Origin: Flavobacteriales bacterium UBA958
GTDB lineage: Bacteria > Bacteroidota > Bacteroidia > Flavobacteriales_D > Crocinitomicaceae
Direction: 5' to 3'
NCBI GenBank assembly: GCA_002293045.1
Contig: DBCM01000136.1
Location: 1-15,319 of the forward strand
Length of the DNA stretch: 15,319 nucleotides
Under the pieces are notes generated by a model. The model was not told where the DNA came from and did not search any database. It worked only from the letters and a program-made list of their open reading frames with translations. Made by a program: the position numbers and the translations under genes. Positions 7,501 through 14,949 of this stretch are shown here, piece by piece (position 1 is the stretch's first letter; every line of letters begins with the position of its first letter).

Positions 7501-8088
7501 TTATTTATTTTCTTTTTCTTCGGAAATTTTCACGTAATCTTCCTTTTTTCGAATTGCCTGGTACATTTTAATGGCAAGCATCAACAAGAGGGCAACAGCA
7601 AAAAAACCAATTGTTGCATAGACCCAATTCAAGGAATCTTTCAAAACAACAATAAACACAATAATCACAAGGAGAAGGGTTGCCACCTCATTCCAAACCC
7701 GCAGCGCACCCGAACCCCAAAAAAAGCGGTCGGATTTAAGGTCGAAGTAAATTTTCTGACAAATGAAATGATACACCAAGAGCAACAGAACAAACCCCAA
7801 TTTTAGGTGTATGTACACTTGTGATAAATAACTGGGGATGGCAACGAGCATCAAAACCCCAAAAATCACCGTGAGTACCATTGCCGGGGTAGCAATGATC
7901 CACCAGAGCCGGCGTTCCATGATTAAAAACTGCTTGGTTAGTATGGATTTTTCAGGGTCCTCTTTTCCGTTGGCCTCGACGTGATAAATAAACAATCGAA
8001 CCATATAAAAAAGCCCTGCAAACCAACTCACCATAAAAATGATGTGTAGCGACTTAATTATTCCTACATTTGTTTGTATCCATTCCAT
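7501..8088 (-). CDS. hemJ: Protoporphyrinogen IX oxidase, HemJ type
   Basis: Integral membrane enzyme of the HemJ/UPF0093 family that oxidises protoporphyrinogen IX to protoporphyrin IX, the penultimate step of protoheme synthesis; it replaces HemG or HemY in many bacteria. It has 195 residues and four or five hydrophobic helices. The family opening is clear: LHIIFMVSWFAGLFYMVRLF followed by IYH, with H15 in helix 1 (the conserved histidine associated with heme binding in this family) and R31. Also visible are the conserved MERRLWW around residues 57-63 and YIHLKLGF with H94/K96. The C-terminal tail is lysine- and glutamate-rich. It lies 58 bases upstream of atpB on the same strand, and across a divergent pair from hemACD. 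Its ATG is only 4 bases after a TAnnTTTG box, so the mRNA may be leaderless. Confidence 0.9.
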   Translation of the reverse strand: MEWIQTNVGIIKSLHIIFMVSWFAGLFYMVRLFIYHVEANGKEDPEKSILTKQFLIMERRLWWIIATPAMVLTVIFGVLMLVAIPSYLSQVYIHLKLGFVLLLLVYHFICQKIYFDLKSDRFFWGSGALRVWNEVATLLLVIIVFIVVLKDSLNWVYATIGFFAVALLLMLAIKMYQAIRKKEDYVKISEEKENK

Positions 8089-8092
8089 GGTT

Positions 8093-8100
8093 CAAATTTA
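8093..8100 (-). promoter_or_regulatory. Putative -7 promoter box of hemJ (TAAATTTG), near-leaderless
   Basis: A TAnnTTTG match on the minus strand ends 4 bases before the hemJ ATG, the same spacing as the box upstream of mnmE. If used, transcription would begin at or within a few bases of the start codon. No obvious -33 TTTG is visible upstream, and AT-rich DNA gives chance matches, so this is tentative. Confidence 0.38.
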
Positions 8101-8144
8101 CATTTTTATCAGTATGATTGATAATTCTACCCGAAGGTATTAAT

Positions 8145-8960
8145 ATGGTAGCCGTGATTCCACTTAACCTTTCTGCATTGTTTTTTAGCGTGTTAATCTC
8201 TGTATGTGCGTCGGGACAAATTCTATCTGTTAGCGGATATTACGAGGGCATGAATCTGTTTGTCTCCAATCCTATTAAAAATGACGGGTATGGGTATTGC
8301 ATTCACAAAGTGTTGGTGAACGGAAATGTACTCCCTGCCTCAATTCAAACCGATTATTTTGAAATTGATCTGAGTTTATTCAATTTAAAAAAAGGAGAAG
8401 AGGTATTTATCGAGCTGGAACACGGCGAAGGCTGCCTTCCCTCCTTTGTGAATCCCGAAGTCTTATTGCCATACAGTACCTTCGATTTAATCTCCATCCA
8501 AGCCAGTGCTGATGGAAATATTTCGTGGAGCACAAAAAACGAATCTGGGAAACTTACTTTTTTGGTGGAACAATATAAATGGAACCGCTGGGTACTTGCC
8601 GCAGAAGTCCTAGGTAACGGATCAAAAAATACGAATCAATATACGATTGATATTCTTCCAACCAGTGGGTACAATAAGGTGCGCGTTGCTCAAATTGATA
8701 ATACCGGTCAGAAACGCACCTCTAAGGCGGTAGGATTTACTTCCACCATTAAATCCGTCAAAAAAACCCCGTCTAAAGTCAAATCAAACTTATACTTCAA
8801 GGCAGAATCCGTGCTCACAAAGACAAAATTCGAGATATACGATGCCTACGGAAACTTATTAAAGAAAGGCTTCGACCATACCATTAATTGTGCTGATTTA
8901 TTGAATGGTATTTACAACATCAACTACGATAATAAATCAGAAAAATTTATTAAATACTAA
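8145..8960 (+). CDS. Secreted protein with T9SS C-terminal sorting domain, function unknown
   Basis: A 271-residue exported protein. I chose the ATG at 8145 over the upstream TTG at 8118 because it puts a signal peptide at the very N-terminus (hydrophobic stretch LSALFFSVLISVCASG, likely cleaved before QILSVSG); it is preceded by a GAAGG at 8132-8136. The mature part appears to have two beta-rich segments: about 25-115, including NLFVSNP and a conserved-looking VLVNG, and about 116-205, fibronectin-like, including WSTKNESGKLTFLVEQYKW. From about 210 there is a type A T9SS sorting domain, recognisable by FEIYDAYGNLLKKG, then LLNGIYNI and the terminal KSEKFIKY. The protein is therefore expected to pass through the Sec and Por machinery to the cell surface. 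Its stop overlaps the mce start (TAATG), so the two are probably translated together. No enzymatic motif is seen. Confidence 0.8.
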   Translation: MVAVIPLNLSALFFSVLISVCASGQILSVSGYYEGMNLFVSNPIKNDGYGYCIHKVLVNGNVLPASIQTDYFEIDLSLFNLKKGEEVFIELEHGEGCLPSFVNPEVLLPYSTFDLISIQASADGNISWSTKNESGKLTFLVEQYKWNRWVLAAEVLGNGSKNTNQYTIDILPTSGYNKVRVAQIDNTGQKRTSKAVGFTSTIKSVKKTPSKVKSNLYFKAESVLTKTKFEIYDAYGNLLKKGFDHTINCADLLNGIYNINYDNKSEKFIKY

Positions 8961-9376
8961 TGCTTTTAAGAATTGAACACCTTGGAATTGCCGTAGATAG
9001 TCTCTCGGACAGTATTCCGATTTATGAAGCGCTACTCAATACCCCATGCTATAAACAAGAAGCGGTTAGCTCGGAAGGAGTAAAAACGGCGTTCTTTCAG
9101 GTTGGGCCCAATAAAATTGAATTACTCGAAGCAACGAGTCCGGATTCTCCCATCGCTAAATTTCTTGCAACAAAAGGAAAAGGATTTCACCACGTTGCCT
9201 TCGAAACTGACCATATCCAAAAGGAAATCGACCGATTACTTGCTGCCGGATTTGAATTAATTCATCACAGTCCTAAACCCGGGGCTGACCACAAAATCAT
9301 CGCCTTTTTACATCCAAAATCAAGCGATAAACTCTTGGTAGAACTCTGTCAAGACCATGTTCCTTCCGCGATGTAA
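8960..9376 (+). CDS. mce: Methylmalonyl-CoA epimerase
   Basis: Interconverts (2R)- and (2S)-methylmalonyl-CoA, linking propionyl-CoA metabolism with methylmalonyl-CoA mutase and succinyl-CoA. The 138-residue protein has two vicinal-oxygen-chelate (glyoxalase-like) repeats. By alignment with the characterised Propionibacterium enzyme the metal ligands are H7 (IEHLGIAV), E54 (KIELLE), H78 (GFHHVAFE) and E128 (LLVELCQ). The sequence DSPIAKFLATKGKGFHHVAFE is close to the family signature. The start ATG overlaps the upstream stop as TAATG, implying translational coupling with the T9SS protein. No mutase genes are in the window. Confidence 0.93.
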   Translation: MLLRIEHLGIAVDSLSDSIPIYEALLNTPCYKQEAVSSEGVKTAFFQVGPNKIELLEATSPDSPIAKFLATKGKGFHHVAFETDHIQKEIDRLLAAGFELIHHSPKPGADHKIIAFLHPKSSDKLLVELCQDHVPSAM

Positions 9377-9420
9377 TTTGGAATGTTTCTAAATTATTTT
9401 TTTGTGACACTTTGATGACA

Positions 9421-9437
9421 ATTAACCTCGGGTTAAT
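9421..9437. promoter_or_regulatory. Perfect 17-bp dyad upstream of hemA (candidate operator)
   Basis: ATTAACC and GGTTAAT flank a 3-base centre (TCG), a perfect inverted repeat in the 90-base gap between mce and hemA, 29 bases before the hemA ATG. A loose -7-like element (TA, AAC, TTTG at 9440-9448, one base longer than consensus) lies just downstream, so the dyad would sit in the promoter spacer, where a repressor or activator could act. No T-run follows it, so it is not an intrinsic terminator. The binding protein is unknown. Confidence 0.45.
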
Positions 9438-9466
9438 ATTAAACTTTGCGTCACTAGAAACGAGTT

Positions 9467-10708
9467 ATGGCGAAAGAGGTGTTGAATCAATTGCATACGG
9501 TTGCGTTTACGCACCGGAACTTTGAAGTGGATACCATTGGGAAACTTCACATTGCGCTGGACGAACAACAAGCGCGCTTATTGCCCATCAAACAACAGTT
9601 TCAGCTCGAAGAATTATTGATGCTTTCCACGTGTAACCGGGTAGAATTTAGCCTTGTGAGTACCGAGGAAATCGACGCCCCTTTTTTACATGCGTTTCTC
9701 AGCGCCATTTACCCAACCTTTGATTCCGAGTTTCTGACTTCTTTTGTCCTTAAACTCGAACATTATCAAGGAATGCGGGCGGTAGACCACGCCATGTCTG
9801 TTGCTTCTTCTGTAGATTCAATGATTATTGGTGAGCGAGAAATAATAACCCAGGTCCGTCAAGCCTACGAGCATTGCACGGCCATTGGACTCACGGGTGA
9901 TTTGCTGCGTATTCTTAATCGACACGTAGTAGAAACCGCTAAAAAGGTGTATACCAGAACCTCCATTTCTACCAAACCGGTGTCGGTGGTTTCTTTGGCT
10001 TACCACCAGTTAAAAAACCTTCAAATTCCGTTAGGCGCACGATTTTTAATCATTGGTGCGGGAATGACCAATACGACCATGGGACGTTTTTTGAAAAAAC
10101 ATGGATTCAAACACTTTGCGGTATTCAACCGAACCTTAGCGAAAGCGGAACGCTTGGCTGAAGAATTGGGTGGAACTGCCCATGACCTTCATGCCCTGAA
10201 TACATACTCCCAAGGATTTGATGTGATTATCTGTTGCACAGGGGCCGACCACCACATCATTACCCCAAGTATATATGCCCAGGTTTTACAAGGGGAACAG
10301 AAACAAAAAACCGTGATTGATATGGCGATTCCACAGGATTTAGATCCTGTGATTACACAACAACATGCCGTTAAACATATTTCTGTCGGATTCCTTCAAA
10401 AAATTTCCAACGAAAACCTGAAGGAACGCGCCAAGGAACTAGCACACGTGGAGGAAATATTGGCAGAAGCTCACACAGAATTTCAACAAATCTTACAAGT
10501 TCGGCAAGTAGAATTAGCCATGCGTGCTGTGCCAGAAGAAATCAAACGCATTAAATCTGATGCCATCAACGAAGTATTCAAAGAAGAAATTAATTCATTA
10601 GACCCGCAATCCAGAGAGGTTTTAGAGAAGATTCTCGGCTATGTAGAAAAAAAATACATCGCGGGGCCCATGAAACTGGCGAAAGAAATTCTGGTTCAAC
10701 ATGGATAA
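9467..10708 (+). CDS. hemA: Glutamyl-tRNA reductase
   Basis: First committed step of the C5 tetrapyrrole pathway: reduces glutamyl-tRNA(Glu) with NADPH to glutamate-1-semialdehyde. It has 413 residues, near the usual length. The catalytic nucleophile is C56 in LMLSTCNRVEF. The conserved block usually written LDSM-x-x-GE appears as VDSMIIGEREII. The Rossmann NADPH site begins near residue 194 with FLIIGAGMTNTTMGRFL (GAG at 197-199), slightly unusual where many homologues have GAGEM. The C-terminal dimerisation helices cover about 320-413. It is first gene of hemA-hemC-hemD, with hemC overlapping its last 8 bases. A candidate operator dyad and promoter lie in the 90 bases upstream. hemL, hemB and hemE are not in the window. 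Confidence 0.97.
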   Translation: MAKEVLNQLHTVAFTHRNFEVDTIGKLHIALDEQQARLLPIKQQFQLEELLMLSTCNRVEFSLVSTEEIDAPFLHAFLSAIYPTFDSEFLTSFVLKLEHYQGMRAVDHAMSVASSVDSMIIGEREIITQVRQAYEHCTAIGLTGDLLRILNRHVVETAKKVYTRTSISTKPVSVVSLAYHQLKNLQIPLGARFLIIGAGMTNTTMGRFLKKHGFKHFAVFNRTLAKAERLAEELGGTAHDLHALNTYSQGFDVIICCTGADHHIITPSIYAQVLQGEQKQKTVIDMAIPQDLDPVITQQHAVKHISVGFLQKISNENLKERAKELAHVEEILAEAHTEFQQILQVRQVELAMRAVPEEIKRIKSDAINEVFKEEINSLDPQSREVLEKILGYVEKKYIAGPMKLAKEILVQHG

Positions 10709-11588
10709 GCCCCTCATTCGAATCGGTACCCGCGGAAGCGATTTAGCCCTTTGGCAAGCCAATCACGTAAAAGCACGGTTAGAAGCCCTCGGATGTGCGG
10801 TAAGCATTCAAATCATTCAAACCCAAGGAGACCGTATTCAGGATTTGAGCTTTGACAAACTGGAAGGAAAAGGGTTTTTTACCAAAGAAATAGAATCTGC
10901 CCTACTCCATGGCGATGTAGACTTAGCGGTGCATTCGCACAAAGACTTAGAAACCACACCGCCTCCGGGATTAATAATTGCCGCGGTATCTGAGCGAGAA
11001 GACCCAAGTGAACTCCTTCTGATGCGCTCGGAGTCGCACGACCCTACCGAAACCTTCGAATTAAAAGCAGGCGCTCGAATCGGAACGAGCTCGGCTCGCA
11101 GACAAAGCATACTGCGTACCTTCCGGTCTGATTTAGAGATCGCCGAGTTACGAGGCAATGTTCCCACCCGGATTGAAAAACTGCGCAACGGACAATACGA
11201 TGCTATTTTATTAGCAAAAGCAGGGGTTTCTCGATTAAATTTAGATACCAGTGATCTAATCACGCTCACCTTAAACCCTAAAGAATTCGTTCCAGCACCG
11301 GCTCAAGGCGTACTTGGCCTACAAGTGCGCGCAGCAGATGCCCAAACCTATGCGTGGGTTAGAAAATTAAATAATGCCTCAAGCGAAGATTGCATTCATA
11401 TAGAACGCGAAGTGCTTCGAAACTTGGAGGGGGGCTGCCAATTGCCGCTTGGAGTATATAATGATGGAGAAGTTGTACACGTTTCTTATGCAAAATCTAA
11501 ACAAGAAGCTGCTGTCCTTATTAAGTTTCCAATAGCAGGGGATCAAAATCCTGTTCCCAAAATTATTGAAACCTTACATGCGTTGTAA
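10701..11588 (+). CDS. hemC: Porphobilinogen deaminase (hydroxymethylbilane synthase)
   Basis: Condenses four porphobilinogen molecules into hydroxymethylbilane in the cytoplasm. It has 295 residues. The N-terminal domain begins with IRIGTRGSDLALWQA, the family opening. The catalytic aspartate is D82 in AVHSHKDLETTPPPGL (HSLKD in most phyla, HSHKD here). The substrate-binding block is ARIGTSSARRQ, followed by ELRGNVPTRIEKL. The dipyrromethane cofactor is carried on C246 in NLEGGCQLPLG. It overlaps hemA by 8 bases and meets hemD as TAATG, so translation of hemA, hemC and hemD is probably coupled. Confidence 0.98.
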   Translation: MDKPLIRIGTRGSDLALWQANHVKARLEALGCAVSIQIIQTQGDRIQDLSFDKLEGKGFFTKEIESALLHGDVDLAVHSHKDLETTPPPGLIIAAVSEREDPSELLLMRSESHDPTETFELKAGARIGTSSARRQSILRTFRSDLEIAELRGNVPTRIEKLRNGQYDAILLAKAGVSRLNLDTSDLITLTLNPKEFVPAPAQGVLGLQVRAADAQTYAWVRKLNNASSEDCIHIEREVLRNLEGGCQLPLGVYNDGEVVHVSYAKSKQEAAVLIKFPIAGDQNPVPKIIETLHAL

Positions 11589-12229
11589 TGAAGGTGTTTA
11601 TTTCTACTGAACTAGAAGCGAATCACCCCCTAGTCACTGCATCGAATTCCCTCGGGTTTCAGCTGATACAACACTCCTTGCTTTCCTTTTCAGCGGTAGA
11701 TGGCGTCCCAAATCAACCGTATGACCTTGTGTTTTTCAGCAGCCCCAGAGCCTACGCCTTTGGTCAACAGTTTATACTTCCCGAAACTAAGGTGGCCTGT
11801 GTATCCGAAGGAACAGCAAGGCATATTCAACATCCCATCCACTGGTGTGGGAATTCACCAAGTAAGCCCACACAAACGGCCTTGGAGTTCAAACAATGGG
11901 TGGGCGAACGGCGGGTATTGTTTCCCGTATCGTCTCGCAGCTTGGGAAGCATTTCATCCGCATTTCCCCCTGCACAAATTGAATGCCTTACGGTGTATAG
12001 AACGAACCTGAACCCACGGGTTATTGAGTCTTGTACGGTTTACATTTTTACTAGCCCGAGCAACGCAGAAGCCTTTCTGCTGCAAAATACGATTCCAGGC
12101 GGGGCTAAAGTGATTGCCAAGGGCACGAGTACGCAAGAATTTTTGCAACAACACGGAATCGAATCCACCTATTTTACGGACGAATCGATTCATTGGGAAG
12201 AGGCCTTAGCGCCGTGGGTAAACCCATAG
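11588..12229 (+). CDS. hemD: Uroporphyrinogen-III synthase
   Basis: Cyclises hydroxymethylbilane with inversion of ring D to give uroporphyrinogen III. HemD is a poorly conserved family, and the call rests on fold-type motifs and position. The 213 residues form two alpha/beta lobes: the first contains LVFFSSPRAYAF (family pattern FTS-x-x-A-V), the second VYIFTSPSNAEAFL and the late KGTSTQEFLQQHGI (usually GxxTxxxxxxxG). It is somewhat shorter than the E. coli enzyme (about 246). It starts at the TAATG overlap with hemC. It ends 19 bases before mnmE, which has its own promoter-like box. Confidence 0.9.
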   Translation: MKVFISTELEANHPLVTASNSLGFQLIQHSLLSFSAVDGVPNQPYDLVFFSSPRAYAFGQQFILPETKVACVSEGTARHIQHPIHWCGNSPSKPTQTALEFKQWVGERRVLFPVSSRSLGSISSAFPPAQIECLTVYRTNLNPRVIESCTVYIFTSPSNAEAFLLQNTIPGGAKVIAKGTSTQEFLQQHGIESTYFTDESIHWEEALAPWVNP

Positions 12230-12236
12230 AAGTTCG

Positions 12237-12244
12237 TACCTTTG
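12237..12244 (+). promoter_or_regulatory. Putative -7 promoter box of mnmE (TACCTTTG), near-leaderless
   Basis: An exact TAnnTTTG match, identical in all eight bases to the box before atpB, ends 4 bases before the mnmE ATG. Used as a -7 element it would place the transcription start at or next to the start codon. The hemD reading frame covers the expected -33 region and no clear TTTG is visible there. mnmE could also simply be read through from the hem operon. Confidence 0.42.
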
Positions 12245-12248
12245 TGCT

Positions 12249-13598
12249 ATGAATCAAGATACGATTGTTGCCTTAGCTACGGGAGGAACGGGTGCCTTAT
12301 CGGTAATTCGGCTTTCTGGCCCTATGGCAAAAGCGATTACACAAGTTCATGTACGCAAGGACTTAGGTTCTATTGCAAGCCACACCGCACATTTCGCCTT
12401 ATTCAAGACGGGAAATCAGGTACCGATTGACGAAGTCTTACTTGTTTATTTTGCGCAGGGGAAGAGTTTCACGGGTGAAGAGACCATTGAAATCCATTGC
12501 CACGGTTCCTCGTACATACAACAAACCATCATACAATCCTTAGTAGGACAAGGTGCTCGTCTTGCCACGCCGGGAGAATTCACGCAACGTGCGTTTATCA
12601 ACGGAAAATTAGACCTCTCCCAAGCAGAAGCAGTGGCCGACCTCATCGCTTCTCAAAGTCAGCAAGCACATGCGATGGCCTTGAATCAATTGAGAGGGAC
12701 CTTCTCACACGAATTGAGTACCCTTCGTGAAAAGCTGATTGAATTTGCCAGCCTCATTGAATTGGAATTGGATTTTGGTGAAGAAGATGTGGCCTTTGCG
12801 GATCGAAGCGCATTGATTGATTTGGTAGAACAGGTTTTAGCTAAAGTCAAGCGCTTAATCAACAGTTTCGCCCTAGGCAATGCCATGAAAGAAGGCGTTC
12901 CAGTAGCGATTGTTGGAGCACCCAATGCCGGGAAAAGTTCCTTGTTGAATTATTTATTGGGCGAGGAGCGCGCCATTGTCAGTGAAATCGCGGGGACTAC
13001 TCGCGATGTGATTGAAGAAACGCTGAACATAGACGGCATAAGCTTCCGCTTAATGGACACCGCGGGCATCCGAGAAACCTCAGAAACTATAGAAGCCATG
13101 GGCATTGCCCGTTCTCAAGAAAAAATAGCACGGGCGCGGGTAGTACTCGCCTTGAGTGATGCGAGCAATGCGATCCAATTAGAGGCAGACCGCGTGTGGG
13201 TGGATGACCTACGGACAAGCTATCCGGAAAAAGAAATTCTATGGGTTGCCAATAAAACAGACCTGCATGTAGTAAGCCTACCGGTTGATTATGCGATTAG
13301 CGCCGTAACCGGTGCGGGGATCAATGCCTTAACCCATGCCATGAGTGAACGCATAAAACAAGATTTTGATGTGAACCAAGAAACGATTGTGTCTAATGTG
13401 CGGCATGTGGAAGCGTTGGAACAAACACAAACGGCTTTATTCGCTGCCTTGAACGGCTTAAGCCATCAGCTCCCGGCAGACCTGGTAGCGATGGATATCC
13501 GATCCGCCATGCGCTCCTTAGGGAACATCACGGGGGAAATCGAAATGGACACCGATATTTTAGGTACGATCTTTAGTAGGTTTTGTATTGGGAAGTAA
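12249..13598 (+). CDS. mnmE: tRNA uridine-5-carboxymethylaminomethyl(34) synthesis GTPase
   Basis: With MnmG (not in the window) it modifies the wobble uridine U34 of certain tRNAs, using methylene-tetrahydrofolate and GTP. The 449-residue length is typical. The N-terminal tetrahydrofolate-binding domain covers about 1-118 (TIVALATGGTGALSVIRLSG at the start). The helical domain is interrupted by a G domain with G1 GAPNAGKS (223-230), G2 GTTRD (249-253), G3 DTAG (270-273) and G4 NKTD (335-338). The C-terminal FCIGK motif with conserved C446 is intact, so the gene is complete. It lies 19 bases after hemD and ends 16 bases from the convergent hipT stop, with no terminator hairpin visible in that gap. 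Confidence 0.98.
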   Translation: MNQDTIVALATGGTGALSVIRLSGPMAKAITQVHVRKDLGSIASHTAHFALFKTGNQVPIDEVLLVYFAQGKSFTGEETIEIHCHGSSYIQQTIIQSLVGQGARLATPGEFTQRAFINGKLDLSQAEAVADLIASQSQQAHAMALNQLRGTFSHELSTLREKLIEFASLIELELDFGEEDVAFADRSALIDLVEQVLAKVKRLINSFALGNAMKEGVPVAIVGAPNAGKSSLLNYLLGEERAIVSEIAGTTRDVIEETLNIDGISFRLMDTAGIRETSETIEAMGIARSQEKIARARVVLALSDASNAIQLEADRVWVDDLRTSYPEKEILWVANKTDLHVVSLPVDYAISAVTGAGINALTHAMSERIKQDFDVNQETIVSNVRHVEALEQTQTALFAALNGLSHQLPADLVAMDIRSAMRSLGNITGEIEMDTDILGTIFSRFCIGK

Positions 13599-13614
13599 CT
13601 CAAAATGCCGCAAT

Positions 13615-14619
13615 TTATCCAAGAAGATAGTTTCTTTTGGTTTGATACAGCATTAAATAACCTCTCTTGTTGGCTTCCGTTAAGAATGAATTACTTATCA
13701 ATATTTCCATCAATGCTTGCTTTTCTAGGTATGGAGCCATGAGTTTTTCAATTCTATTTTCTGAAACTCCGATGCGACGTCCAAATTCTACAAAGTCAAT
13801 TTTATTTGGGCTCTTGGTTTTCTTGTATTGTTCACTTTTGAAGTCATCTAAAAACAGTCCTTTGTCTAAGGCAAAATCTGAGTCATCCACATGCAATTTA
13901 GTATTTAATAAATCATAGACAGGACTTAAGAGATAATCCCCTTTGGATGATTCTAGTAAGGAGAAATTTTTCAAGTGTGCATCTCCATTGGAGAACAGAA
14001 AATTGAACAGTACGAGAGAGAAATATTTTTCGATTTCGATACGCCAGGCGGATACATATTTTTGAATCAATAAGCCGGCTTCTTCATAACTGAATTGGTA
14101 TTTAAAATTTGGCCCTGCATTGGCTGTTGTTTTCCCAGCCAAGGTTGCAAAATCTTCTTTACCCCATTTTGTGCCATCTTCTTTCACATCAAATCGTTTG
14201 GTAATATAGGCAGAAGACCCATTTGTAAAAAAAATCAAGGCGTTTTCTGCGGTGTTTAAGCCGAATACTTGTTTAGCAATTTGCATGGTCAAATGTTCGT
14301 TCGCAGGGACTTGATCCACTTTTTTTAGGTCTCTTGGTATGGGCTTAAGGATGTAGGTTCCTTGTTCTCCTTCCTTGGTCAAACGCAACACATTTTTCTC
14401 TAGGACGAAGCTTAATTTTTCCTGTACACCTGAAATAGAGATTCGTTTTCGGTTTTCGATAAATAGATCTGCGACTTCTTCATTGAATTGAGGCTGATCA
14501 TACGATAAAATGTGCTTGACTTTTTTACCGTTAAATAAGTTTCGGAGGCAACTTGGGCTGTATGTTGAGTAACCTTCAGCCAATGTTCCAGGACAATTAT
14601 TTAGTTCTTTTAGGTTCAT
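13615..14619 (-). CDS. hipT: HipT-like serine/threonine kinase toxin (HipA core without N-subdomain 1)
   Basis: Probable toxin of a three-gene HipBST module; characterised relatives (HipA, HipT) phosphorylate aminoacyl-tRNA synthetases and stop translation. At 334 residues it is close to E. coli O127 HipT. The start fits: the N-terminal CPGTLAEGYS...CLRNLF region resembles the opening of HipT. Visible motifs are the Gly-rich loop RISISGVQEKLS with the SIS autophosphorylation serines S61 and S63; the ATP lysine K92 in ILKP; YITKRFD near 138-144; catalytic D213 in SNGDAHLKNF; and the metal-binding D236 in SPVYDLLNT. The 23-residue spacing between the two aspartates equals that of D210 and D233 in HipT as I recall it. 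It starts 5 bases after the hipS stop. The substrate cannot be deduced. The three genes look more AT-rich than mnmE, suggesting transfer. Confidence 0.9.
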   Translation of the reverse strand: MNLKELNNCPGTLAEGYSTYSPSCLRNLFNGKKVKHILSYDQPQFNEEVADLFIENRKRISISGVQEKLSFVLEKNVLRLTKEGEQGTYILKPIPRDLKKVDQVPANEHLTMQIAKQVFGLNTAENALIFFTNGSSAYITKRFDVKEDGTKWGKEDFATLAGKTTANAGPNFKYQFSYEEAGLLIQKYVSAWRIEIEKYFSLVLFNFLFSNGDAHLKNFSLLESSKGDYLLSPVYDLLNTKLHVDDSDFALDKGLFLDDFKSEQYKKTKSPNKIDFVEFGRRIGVSENRIEKLMAPYLEKQALMEILISNSFLTEANKRGYLMLYQTKRNYLLG

Positions 14620-14624
14620 GTTGC

Positions 14625-14945
14625 TTAAATAGGATTTACGGTAATTGCTCCGATGGTATCATATTGCGCAGTGGCTGCAAGTAATCCAAAGCTATCTTCC
14701 TCGTCAATTTTCAATTGTAAGCTTTGTAATTTTCTATTTACACCTTCACTTAACATGTTGAAGAAAAATGGAAACAAGAATTCACTGATATATTCTTTTT
14801 GTGTCTTAGGCAGCGTTAAACTTATTGCAGGATTATGATCATCGATAAAATACTGCTCATCATACCTAAAAATATACTTCTTGCGATTTTCTTCGATGAG
14901 GAGGCCCGCTAATATTCCATTTCGGTATATTTCTAATGTTCGCAT
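14625..14945 (-). CDS. hipS: HipS-like protein (stand-alone HipA N-terminal subdomain 1)
   Basis: A 106-residue protein corresponding only to the N-terminal subdomain that is fused to the kinase in HipA. It opens LEIYRNGILAGLLIEENRKK, the usual HipA N-domain beta-strand pair, and contains ISLTLP followed by FLFPFFFNMLSEGVNRK (family pattern F-x-x-LLPEG-x-x-R) and DSFGLLAATAQYDTIGAITV, which matches the end of the HipA N-subdomain. In the HipBST system of E. coli O127 the equivalent protein, HipS, is the antitoxin and uses a tryptophan to block the HipT active site. This protein has no tryptophan anywhere, so if it acts the same way another residue (Phe 60-62 are candidates) must do it. It lies 4 bases after hipB and 5 before hipT, in separate open frames, so it is a real gene rather than a frameshift product. 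Confidence 0.85.
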   Translation of the reverse strand: MRTLEIYRNGILAGLLIEENRKKYIFRYDEQYFIDDHNPAISLTLPKTQKEYISEFLFPFFFNMLSEGVNRKLQSLQLKIDEEDSFGLLAATAQYDTIGAITVNPI

Positions 14946-14949
14946 TCAA

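Noticed and set aside
8118..8144. Upstream TTG start for the T9SS cargo protein
   Set aside because: It adds nine residues before the signal peptide; the ATG at 8145 gives a normal signal peptide and has a GAAGG upstream.
9421..9437. Dyad upstream of hemA as the terminator of mce
   Set aside because: The stem is AT-rich and no T-run follows it; its place beside the hemA start favours a regulatory site.
10838..11269. Open frame of 143 codons opposite hemC
   Set aside because: Antisense to a conserved gene with low-complexity Ser/Arg-rich translation; a shadow frame.
13615..14945. hipS and hipT as one hipA gene broken by a frameshift
   Set aside because: There is a proper stop, a 5-base gap and a new ATG. 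The second protein begins with a segment resembling the HipT N-terminus, and both lengths match the known split architecture.
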